From assembly GCA_011800155.1 (NCBI GenBank), contig CM022375.1:2108001-2172000 (forward strand): DNA of 64,000 bases, written 5' to 3'. This DNA is from Flammulina velutipes (Eukaryota > Basidiomycota > Agaricomycetes > Agaricales > Physalacriaceae). The notes beneath the pieces are model-generated. The model did no database searches. It saw only the letters and a list, made by a program, of their open reading frames with translations, and was not told where the DNA came from. Below, piece after piece: positions 54,901 to 64,000 of this stretch; the stretch's first letter is position 1; every line of letters starts with the position of its first letter. The translations under genes were made by a program, and so were the position numbers.

Positions 54901-57900
54901 CTATCCCCGAACCATCTCCCGCAGCACCTCTCGAAACCTCAATGACCACCATCCCCGCTCCTCTCTCTCCTGCCGTTTATCGCTCCCGTCAAACTGGAAC
55001 GACGGACTCTTCGGTATTGGCATCCCACAGGTCACGAGCGAGTCGATGTAGTTTCGCTGCAGGCGTTTGTCTTCATATTCCAGGCCGAACGGCGTCGCAA
55101 TGAGACTTGTCGTAGCCTTAGAAGCAGTGCATAGAGCATCAAGCCACAGCGTAATGTCTTGATCATGTTGCAAAAGCCGTAGATCCAGCGTCCGCATGGC
55201 CGGAACGGCATCGATATGTTTGTCCTCGAGATCTTTTGCATCGCTTATCGGTAATAGATCCACCGATATGTCTGTCGGAGACATGTCAGCGACACATTGT
55301 CAAAGACGGAAATGAAAGACAGACCTCCGCCAGATACATGCCTAAATTCCATAACTCTGGCAAGGCCGTTCTCATAGAGACTCCACTCGGGCACAGTCGA
55401 ATCATTTCCAGTCAGAGGCGAAGCCAAAACCAGAACATCCGAGAACACAAAGACATGAACCATCGTTTCGTTTTCTTCATCAGCAAAGCGACTGGCGCCG
55501 AGTCTGCTCGGGATCTTGGAGGATACAGGTGTCGGTGTCGGCGGGACTTCCCATGAGCTCCCAGTAGCAGTAGATGCGAAAGATCCAGCGCGCGAACGTC
55601 GAACATCCCAGTCGTGAATAGCGGTTACAAGTCGATTAGAGCGATCCGGGACTTGAGGACTCGAAGCAGTAGGCATCCGTGATCGCCTCGTTACGTGAAA
55701 GATCTGTCCTTGGTGAAGCAGTCGACGATCCCGTCCAGCGATGTCCGGTAGACCTTGAATCCTTCGAATGACAGTCTTGACAAACTCGTATTCGTCCTCC
55801 CGAAGCTTGACCTCAGTCATAACCTTGATCATCATGTCCGTCGAGCGCAAGAGGCAGAGAGTCGACAGATAGTCCACGTGAGTCTTCGGGGTCAACTCCA
55901 GTAGTTGCTGAGGGTGAATGAGGATCATAAATCGTCTGGAGCGCGAGGACATACCGTGAAGAGGCCAGGATACACGGCCAGCCTATTGACAGGCTCTACC
56001 AGCAGCCGATCCAATGTCCATCCGCCACTGTTTTCTTGCTGCATCCTCACAAACTCCCCAAAATCATTCTCTTCGTCATCCACAAAGTTCCGTATACCTT
56101 CAACGCTCTCCGCAAGTTTCACCAGGTATGGTTGATACACCTCCATCTTGGCCGGAAAGCCCCTCAGCGACTCTGCGAACCCCATGACCATCGGATACTC
56201 ATTGGCGTACAGAGACTGCAAGGTCTCTAACATCTGTGTATGAAGATTTAGAATGTCTTCCAGCCAGTCGAAGAGCCTCGAAAGGATCAAGGGAACGCCC
56301 GAAATCCAAGCCTTCGAATCTTGCGCCCGCAGAGGCAGTACGAAGAGTCGTACCACAAGCGACATACGCTGAACAATGACGGCCTCTGTCTCTCGTAGTT
56401 TCCAAATAATCTCTTGCCGCTCCATCTCCGCATTTCCGTACTTTGTCCTGAGAGCAGAGTACTCTTTCTCTCCGAGAGAGCTCCTCCAGGATAAATCCTT
56501 CCTACCGTCATCCGCAGGTAGAGGTTTGACACCAGCGCCATTGGCGCGTGTGGTCCCGTTCCTCGTCGACTCCTTCCCCTTCCCGCTGCTAAGCTTCCTA
56601 AACAGCATCTCCGCCCCAACACTCAACGCGTCACATTCTTCCTGCCACATCTCGCCCATCTCTGAAAGCACACTGTCTGCGTGCGATAGGATATCCTCCG
56701 TTCCCTGCTCTGACTCGGATGGTGGGATTCCGAACGCCTCGCGTTCTCTTGCGGCGGTAAGTTGGTAATACTGTGCAATGGCGACGGCGTCGTACTGATG
56801 CGCTGATTCATGGGATCGAGAGCGTGATGTGCCGCGTGTAGGACCCAGAGGCCTGGCCGACGACGATGACGAGGGAGGCGGTCGGAACAAGTTCGATGTA
56901 TCGTCTTCGCCAGAGACGTAGACGGTGGGCATGACAGGCATATCGCGGTGCTCGTACTCGTACTCTGAGTCAGAAGCTTCGGAGTCAACGCCCAGATCTA
57001 CGTCTGTCGATCCGCTGATAGCCAATCCTTCAACCCCGCTATAGTCACTCTCGTAGTCGGACGATCTCTTGGGTTCGATTGGCGGGGATAACTGCAATCC
57101 ATCGACGATACCCATAAGGGCGGTTCTCCGTCTCTCGTTTCCAGCATTAAAATCAGGCAACTCGTCCGGTTCGGCGTCTTCATCTGAATAATCAGATACA
57201 GATGAAGCATACGACATCGCAGATATCCTCTTGCTTTTTTCCTCGTCTACGGAGAGGAACCGCTCTGACTCAACGGGCGAATAGACGAAGCCCAAGCCCA
57301 TCAATCGACTTGATACAGGTGTCGACAATTCCACTTCACTCTCTGAGCTGGACTCTGAGCTTGAGGCAAAGACGTTGGCGTTGGCGACGACGAGTTTACG
57401 ACGATCTCGCGCATCAGCTTCGTATCGAAACTCCAGGTCAGAATCGTCTGTGAGCTGATCGCCACGAGATCGAAAGCCACCTGGACGTGGTATGTTGGAA
57501 ACAAATGGCCGGATGCGAGGCGGGTGTGGGGTGGTAGGCGTGTTTGGAACGGTGGAAGGGGGGAAAGTGGACAAAGTTCCAGGATCTGTGCGTGAACGAA
57601 GGCGCCCAAGCCGAGTAGGGGTGCTGGGGTCTGGAGTCTACGCATTTTCAGTTTTTGGGATACAGTCGAGTAAACTGACGGACCTTTGCCACTGGTTTGG
57701 GCTCATTAGTAGAGGAAGCAGAGCTCTTACGTCGCAGCAAGCTGCGTACCGAGCGCAGAGCGCTACCACCGCTCGGAGGATGTGGCGGTTCAGGACTAGG
57801 AGCAAACAGTTTTGGCGTTGGTGCTCGGAGAGCAGATTTGAGTGCAGATTTCGGTGGTGGTTTCGACTTTGGCGTGGTCGGCTCTTCAGCTGGATGCTGC

Positions 57901-58430
57901 GGGGTGACGGGCTTCGGGGTCATAGGGGTTCGAGGGCGTGAATAATCCATCGATAAAGCAGGCGACGGCGAGCGATCTGCCTGAGGCTGCCTGACTTTCA
58001 ACGAGGACGACGGGCGAGATGGAGGTCTGGTCATCCTGTCTATGGTGTCCCGTAATGATGGCAGAAGCTGAGTCTCAACCATAGGGAGGTTGATAATTTG
58101 ACTTTCTCGCCTGGTACGCTCAGGTTGTTTGGTCTTGGACGACATGAGAGTGAACCGCTTGCTCCTTGTTTCGACAGCTTGAGCATCCTGGAAGGCGATA
58201 CGTGCGGAGTCTGACATAGAGCTCTCGCTGTCAATGCTACCAGAGCGTCCATTGCGATCTAGAGGGTACTGGAAGCCGCCAGCTGCAGCGTAGTGAGACG
58301 GGGGAAGAAACGTTGGTGGTCGTGGGGATGGTGGAAATGGACTAGTTGGCGTGCGCGCCCTGCTCGTCGTCGTGTTAGCGCGCCCCAGAGGCATAAGAGG
58401 AGTCGTCGTCGTCGTCTCCGACGGTTGCAA
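54901..58430 (-). CDS. Rho guanine nucleotide exchange factor (DH domain), 1127 aa
   Basis: Four exons, 58430-57684, 57637-55955, 55907-55325 and 55271-54901, total 3384 nt in frame. The N-terminal ~600 residues are disordered, Ser/Pro-rich and highly charged, with SP/TP sites. The DH domain lies at roughly 640-850: SLGEKEYSALRTKYGNAEMERQEIIWKLRETEAVI (CR1), a middle helix set with LRGFPAKMEVYQPYLVKLAESV, and CR3 as LDRLLVEPVNRLAVYPGLFTQLLELTP. The CR3 exon join across 55955/55907 restores this helix. A PH-like region follows (LLHQGQIFHVTRR, VHVFVFSDVLVLASPL). It would activate a Rho or Cdc42 GTPase in polarised growth. Confidence 0.87.
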
Positions 58431-59640
58431 GAAAGGCGGGAACGACGTGGATGGTGGTGGTAAAAGACCAAGTTATAGACCGGATGCTCGGCCCGATTAC
58501 TTGCATTATCTCGAACAACCCGAAAAACATGTATTTAATTTCTTGAACATACTTAACGAACGGCCAACGTTCAACTGGCTCTGTGGCGCATCAATGGTGC
58601 TTAGCCGACAGCAGGCAACCTCGTGGCGCAGGGTAACTACGAAGCGTTATTTAAGCGCTATCATACAGCATAGCTTCCCTAAATACTAGCATCGACTTTG
58701 AACATGGATTCTCGGTGCAGTACATTACAGAATATCAAGGATATCAACTGACCATTCACCGGTAGACTGTTGGACCTAGGTCTCCCCGTTCTTCACTTTG
58801 ATGCTCCAAGTGCCCCTTCCAATGGTGAAGCGGATTCCAGTTGGCTCGAGTACGATTCTGTCATCTAGGCGCACTCTTTTTCTCACCAAGCATCATTTAG
58901 TTCCAAATCTAATACACGTTATACCTTTCGCGCCTCAGAACATCCTTCGACGACCGTTCTTCAGCCCGAAGACACGTCTCTACCATCTGTATCGGTCATT
59001 CAAGCATCCTCACGTACCCTTGGTGAGTCCCTTCATTCACCGCCTTCGGTCGGTCCTAAAGAATTCAAGTCTTTCTTTCGAATAAAAGCAATCCTGAACT
59101 CGTTGGCGAATTCAAGTGAGCCGCACACTCGAACCGCACACATCTATCTAACTCGGTAACGGCAGGATTCCAAAGTCCGGAAAAGCCAAAACTGGAATGC
59201 TCCAGATGCGCAGACGAGGCGCGCCCGTCATTCTAAGTGACGTGTTTTCACGAGCATCAGCTGCGAGATGGACCGGGATGGAGAGAAAATGTGTGTGGCA
59301 ATGGAATTTTTCATCCCAACAGACTTTGTATTGGGACGTATCTAGCTCAGCGCAGAGCTTTACCGTAATATCCGTCCATTAATCGACCTAAAATGAATGA
59401 CTAACGACCTAAACAGTGCTATCCCTCGAATCGCGCCACAAAATACGCGACCTTACACTTCGGCAGTAACCAACATACACTCGACATATCGAGCAACTGC
59501 ACCCACTTCTTTGACGACGTCCTGATGTCTGCGCTCATATTGGAACAATGGCGTCAAAACGGACTCTTCTTGATATAACAGCCAGAACCTTCTATACGTA
59601 TAAGTATTCAAACATCCGTAACGAATCCACATGCTCAAGC
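58431..59640. other. Intergenic, 1.2 kb, with an interrupted reading frame
   Basis: From about 58770 to 59160 (plus) one frame is open for roughly 130 codons but for a single TAG near 58866 (HFDAPSAPSNGEADSSWLEY before it, ASEHPSTTVLQPEDTSLP after it). No family is recognised. Octamers TGTGGCGC occur at 58582 and 59433. Confidence 0.35.
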
Positions 59641-60048
59641 TCAAGTTACAACTGTGCAAGGCGAATACAACTCCGTCGTCCCTAGGCAGAGGTTATTCGA
59701 GGAGAAGCTCAACGCCCCGTTGTTCTGATTAACGACCATTCATTAGTATTTCTGTCTCTCCATGAGGTCTTACTCACAGAATAGAAGCATATTGTCGTGG
59801 GTGATACTGGCATCTCTGACGTGGCTTGGTATCTGAGGAGCATAATCAGCTCACTTACAACATACAAACGGTGATGATGCTTACCCGCAGAACCTCGGTA
59901 CGCCGAGAGTCCCTCCACTATTGGCGACCAGGACTTCGTTTGCGAGGTTGGTGGATGGACACAGTGCACATGAAGCGGCTGTAGCTGCAGGAGCGGCCAG
60001 GATGGAAGGAATGGCACAGACGATACTAAGACACAGAGAAAGCTTCAT
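59641..60048 (-). CDS. Cysteine-rich small secreted protein, 100 aa
   Basis: Three exons, 60048-59885, 59832-59778 and 59724-59641, join with GTAAGC/CTCAG and GTGAGT/ATCAG sites. The signal peptide is MKLSLCLSIVCAIPSILAAP. The mature part has six cysteines, at SCALCPS, RFCGYQ, TICFYS, NLCLG and SPCTV, enough for three disulfides. The sequence ends CTVVT. No exon alone is long enough to stand out. Small cysteine-rich secreted proteins of fungi act at surfaces or on hosts and competitors; no function can be assigned. It does not resemble the cysteine-free SSP family. Confidence 0.7.
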
Positions 60049-60767
60049 GGCTGTCTTGTGAGATAGTGTATTCGGAAACTGTCTGGTTCTTATACGCTAG
60101 GAATGGTGTCTGACGAGAGGAACTGATGGTCTCGCACCGAACGAGACCGTGCGCTGGAAGAACATCGACGTCTCTGCAAGGTACATGAAAGATATGGGGT
60201 GTTAGATCGAGGGGCGAAAGTTGAATGTGAGAAGCAGGCCGGCTGTCGGGGAGGGTCACAAATAACTAAATCATGCAGGTACACTCACCGTGAAGGTCGT
60301 GATGGGAGGGGCTTACATGGATAAAATGATGTAGATTTGAATGATGAATATAATAACAGTGTGGCGTCGAAATTTCAAGGGGATTCTATAATAGTGTATG
60401 GGAATGTTGTATTGTACACCCGATAGTAGAAGAATATTACCGAACTATAGCGTGAGAATAGCTAATAGTGGGTTAGCGTAAGAGATCAGTGGCACTGTAA
60501 GGCTCAGAGGACATAGATATAGAAGTGTTGAGTACGAGTAGATTGCTATAGTTAGGTACTAATACAAAAAGGGTCAAACACCATTCATCACGGGGTAACG
60601 CACATTTGACAATGTGTGGCGCTAGAGGAAAAGGAGTTGAATGGTGCTCGTTGACAGTACATCTTTATGTTTTGGGAAGGGGCATGTGGTGATTTTTGGC
60701 CTGTGTGCTATTCAATGAGTCTAGAAGCTCAGGGGAAGGAGGTGAAGATGCGCCACCCAACGTCACC
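60049..60767. other. Intergenic upstream of the cysteine-rich protein
   Basis: It contains TGTGGCGT (60360) and TGTGGCGC (60615). No gene is supported. Confidence 0.4.
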
Positions 60768-60840
60768 GGCCGACTAGCTCAGCTGGTTAGAGCGTCGTGC
60801 TAATAACGCGAAGGTCTTGGGTTCGATCCCCACGTTGGCC
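60768..60840 (+). tRNA. tRNA-Ile (AAT), second copy
   Basis: Identical to the gene at 3927-3999 over all 73 nt, including the mismatched outer T-stem pair. No intron. Confidence 0.95.
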
Positions 60841-61340
60841 ACACATGTTAAGCATTTTGCTCAACGTCTTTTACATTGATTACTTATCTAGCGTGTGTTC
60901 GTGCCAGTGGATAGTACTTCTACGAAGTAATACAATCCGGATCGACCACGGACATGACTAAATATCGTAGGTAGTTCTAGATACTCTTCTTCTATGGCAT
61001 GAATGTAACCTATGCCACTTTTCTGCCACCGCCCATAACATCATGCACGGAGCGGAGTGTGGTACTGAGAGAACAAAACGTTGACTGTGGATTCCTGATG
61101 TCACGGTTTCAATTTGGTAGTTGACAGAAGACAGCTGTGAGGAGTTCGGTGGGAGAATGGCCGGGATTGGGTTTAGAAGTCCATGGGGCGATGGTGTGGA
61201 AACACTATGTAAGTTATAACCAGTCCATAACGGTGGCATAACCCTCGCGGATGGTGATGGTGCCGTGCCGTGATCAAGCCATCAGCTACACGTTTCTTCC
61301 TTCTTCGTTCCCATCGTCTTACACGGTCCAGTCCATCACA
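60841..61340. other. Intergenic, upstream of the GH35 gene
   Basis: No gene is supported in this 500-bp spacer. A pyrimidine-rich stretch (CTTCCTTCTTCG near 61295) precedes the start codon. Confidence 0.4.
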
Positions 61341-63084
61341 ATGTCCTCCCCTCAGATTCCCCACCTCGTTCAGACCTCAACATCTAAACAGCTGGTTGTA
61401 AATGGCCGCCCATTCCTCATGCTGGCTGGCGAGCTCCAGAATTCGTCGCTCTCATCTGCAGAGTATATGGATACAATATGGAAGAGTCTTGTCGACGCAA
61501 ACTTCAACACCATCCTTGGTAGTGTTACGTGGGAAATGACCGAGCCAGTTGAGGGCCAATTCAACTTTGACGAGCTGGACAAGGTCATCCTAGGAGCTCG
61601 AAACCACGGCCTACACTTGGTTCTGCTATGGTTCGGGTCTTACAAAAACGGTTCGGTGCTCTGTCTATCGCGAAGCAGAAGATTACATCTAACCCCCCTC
61701 AGGCATGTCTACTTACGCGCCGGCATGGGTAAAGAGCAATCCTACCCGCTTTCCTCGAGCAAAGTTGCGCAAGGCAGGTGGTGTTGTGGAGACTACAGAT
61801 GTTCTATCCTTATTAAATCCCAATGCCGGAGTAGCAGATGCCTCGGCCTTTGGCGCTCTCATGGATCACATCAAGCAGATTGATGAAACGCATTCGACTG
61901 TCATCATGGTTCAAGTAGAGAACGAGACAGGTTTATTGGGTGATTCACGAGACGCTTCTATCGCAGCGAACGCGGCATTTTCAGAACCTGTTCCAGAGGA
62001 TCTGATTCATTTTCTCGCGGCAGAGTGGGCCCATCTTCATCCTGATCTCAAAGCCCACCTGCCATCCTCGAAAGAGCTTACCGACCGCCATGGTCAAAAG
62101 TGGGAAGCTGTCTTTGGAAAGGGACCCCGGACGGACGAGATATTCATGGCATACCACTACGCAAACTACGTCAATCGCGTCGCAACAGCCGGTAAACGGT
62201 CCTATCCACTCCCGCTTTTCACCAATGTCTGGTTAAACTATGTCGGTGAAGACTCGGACAACGATTTCCCCACCATAGTTGGTGGCGGAGGTCTTCCTGG
62301 CGACTATCCATCGGGCGGTGCTACGAGTAACGTCCTCGACATTTGGCAGAGATTTGCGCCGAAACTGGACTTTATCTCACCGGATGTTTACTTCAGCGAC
62401 TACACAAGCACCTGTGCAAAGTATAGGCACCGCGGCCAGCCACTCTTTATCCCAGAGCAGCGACGGGACGCGTACGGAGCTCGAAGGATCTGGGTGGCAT
62501 ATGGGTCTTTTGCTGCTCTGGGCACGTCGCCATTCGGAATCGACACCTTGGATCCAGAGACAAGTACTTTCGCGAGGTCTTACAGACTGTTGTCTTCAGT
62601 CTCGGACATTGTTCTCGAGGCTCAGACTCGATCCGGGTCAAGTGTTGGGTTCTACTTCGACGAGGTGCCAGATAACACGCATGACACTGCCAAACCCATT
62701 GTGCATCGCTTTGGAGAGTTCGAACTCACCATCGAGCGCTGCTTTGTGTTCGGCAAGCCGGGCCCCGCCGAAGGTATGGTCATTCACCAGACGGGGGGCA
62801 GGTTTCTCCTGATAGGATGGGGTTTCCAGGTGCGAGCTCGTGCTCTATCAGTGAAGTCAACCTGGACGGGGATTCTTCGTTTCGAAGAGAAGACAACGGA
62901 AGGATGTTCCCCGGGGGAGCTGCGGACTCTAAGGACTCTGAATGGTGATGAAACGAGAGGGGGTGTGTTTGCTATGATGCCCAACAGTGATCCCGACTAT
63001 GGCGGTTTTCCTATTTGTGTTACTATCCCTGCAAAAACGATGATTGCTCAAGTAGAGTTCTACTATATAGAGGAGGAGCAATGA
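61341..63084 (+). CDS. GH35-family beta-galactosidase-like glycoside hydrolase, 563 aa
   Basis: Exon 1 is 61341-61650 and exon 2 is 61703-63084, phase 1. The TIM barrel begins LVVNGRPFLMLAGEL and contains FNTILGSVTWEMTEP. The acid/base Glu178 lies in VIMVQVENETG, and the nucleophile is probably Glu355 in PLFIPEQRRDA, matching GH35 proteins with the bacterial/fungal DUF5597 C-terminal domain (ending in strand-rich MIAQVEFYYI). No signal peptide is seen, so it may be intracellular. It would release terminal beta-galactosyl units. Confidence 0.9.
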
Positions 63085-63507
63085 ATCATGATTTCAAGGT
63101 CATTATTCCGAATACCTACAAGCAATTTCCTGTCAGTGATATTTACCGGTGATGTATCGTTGACCCAGAGGCTACGTCAATGTGGCGCATGACAAAAACC
63201 CTGACAAAACCAGGGCGAGAGGCCACGTTATTACATTATAGTCGCGTTCACCCAACGTGACATACATATTACACCTGCTTTCGAGCCTCAAGAATACAAA
63301 CACCCCTGCTACGATGTCTACAGAACGCATTCATTTGCTCTCGAAAAAATCCGCGTCTTCCAAACACGATGTCTTTATCAACATCGAACACAGTAATTAA
63401 TTCTGGATAGTAAATTTTAAAGAGGTAAAATACGTTCAAGAAGAGACTAGGACAGCGTAATACAGTACACTAAAAATCAGGACATAAGGTAAGAAATATA
63501 AATATGC
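63085..63507. other. Convergent intergenic region
   Basis: It holds one TGTGGCGC octamer at 63181 and a short repeated ACCCTGACAAAACC-like element. No gene is supported. Confidence 0.4.
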
Positions 63508-63963
63508 CTACGGGGAGGTTGACCCAACCCGCCTCTGGTAACCGCACCTATCGGTATCGCTGGTAGACAGACGCCTGTCCCTAGAGCTGGGAGGTGTCGT
63601 AAATCCCCGCATGTGTGTCCAGATTCTATAATTCCCATTCCTCCCATCGGCGAGGCAGGACAAAACTTCACTTGGTATCTGAGGAGGAGATGATGATGAA
63701 AAGTCCAGAGGATGCAAGGGACTTGATGAACTGAAGGTCCCAGTGGTTGATAAGTTATTCAGGTCGACATCTTCCTCCAGCCACGCCTTCTCTCCCCCCC
63801 CCCAAATCCGATATGCGTGACTTTCGAAGAGAATGGATGAGACTGAAAAGGACCTGGGCATCGGTGGGATTGGGAAGAGGGGTCCAGCATCGAGATTTCG
63901 GCGCTTCGTGGATTCGGGCCTCCCGACGAAGTGGTGTTGGGATAGTGCGTTTTCTTCAGCGAA
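63508..63963 (-). CDS. C-terminal exon of a gene beyond the right edge
   Basis: The frame is open from an acceptor-like AATCAAG at 63964 to a stop at 63508 (151 residues). The sequence is Ser/Pro-rich and disordered (SSSSPLHPLDFSSSSPPQIPSE), preceded by PLFPIPPMPRSFSVSS and ESHAYRIWGGGEKAWLEEDVDLN. A run of ten C (G on the coding strand) at about 63798 encodes the GGG. The upstream exons and identity lie outside the window. Confidence 0.45.
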   Translation of the reverse strand, partial: FAEENALSQHHFVGRPESTKRRNLDAGPLFPIPPMPRSFSVSSILFESHAYRIWGGGEKAWLEEDVDLNNLSTTGTFSSSSPLHPLDFSSSSPPQIPSEVLSCLADGRNGNYRIWTHMRGFTTPPSSRDRRLSTSDTDRCGYQRRVGSTSP

Positions 63964-64000
63964 CTTGATTTAGGACAAGATGAAAAATCCCAGCGAGGCG

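Noticed and set aside
60958..61239. Minus-strand ORF upstream of the GH35 gene
   Set aside because: No signal, domain or splice support; probably chance.
1..64000. CRISPR array, operons, riboswitches or bacterial promoters
   Set aside because: Gene structure is eukaryotic throughout. The only regular repeat is the 172-bp array, which lacks the spacer-repeat pattern of CRISPR.

Overview
The window is nuclear DNA from a filamentous basidiomycete, most likely an Agaricomycete. Genes are dense and lie on both strands. Almost every gene is split by introns of about 45-65 nt with GTRNGT donors and YAG acceptors, and several tRNA genes carry short introns after position 37. Fungal families present include fungalysin, a CBM1 module, a Hos3-type deacetylase, a TmpA-like reductase and F-box-like proteins. 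No ribosomal RNA, CRISPR array or intact transposon is visible.

Layout. 0-3.4 kb: the 3' part of an uncharacterised protein, an imperfect ~172-bp tandem repeat, and a 193-aa protein. 3.9-8.2 kb: tRNA-Ile, a small secreted peptide gene (SSP1), a 1-Cys peroxiredoxin and an NAD-dependent epimerase. 9.2-15.0 kb: F-box protein, myo-inositol oxygenase, MYND-finger protein. 15.3-26.5 kb: six more SSP loci plus a remnant, arranged as two inverted blocks around a C2H2 protein, a tail-anchored protein, tRNA-Pro and a fungalysin. 26.5-34 kb: MDR reductase, F-box pseudogenes, a RING-H2 protein and an aldo-keto reductase lacking most of its catalytic residues. 34-43 kb: Tvp38-like protein, two small proteins, tRNA-Gly, cyclophilin and a headless proline-rich gene fragment. 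43-52 kb: TmpA-like membrane reductase, tRNA-Pro, a broken CBM1-SGNH gene, a membrane-anchored kinase-like protein and a Hos3-like deacetylase. 52-64 kb: Gfo/Idh/MocA dehydrogenase, HELGH protein, RhoGEF, a cysteine-rich secreted protein, a second tRNA-Ile, GH35 beta-galactosidase and a partial gene.

The most unusual feature is the SSP family. It consists of two-exon genes for 56-65-residue, cysteine-free secreted peptides that share the core TN-x-x-RL-x-x-GL-x-P-x-APRALY and the second-exon tail APRV-x-PRQ. Blocks at 15.3-17.7 kb and 24.7-26.5 kb are inverted copies of each other, promoters included, and flank the fungalysin region. One block is intact; in the other only the central gene survives. 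The octamer TGTGGCGC/T recurs about 30 times, mostly between genes, including SSP promoters. All exon models were built by eye from splice signals and protein similarity recalled from knowledge of the families; no database was searched.
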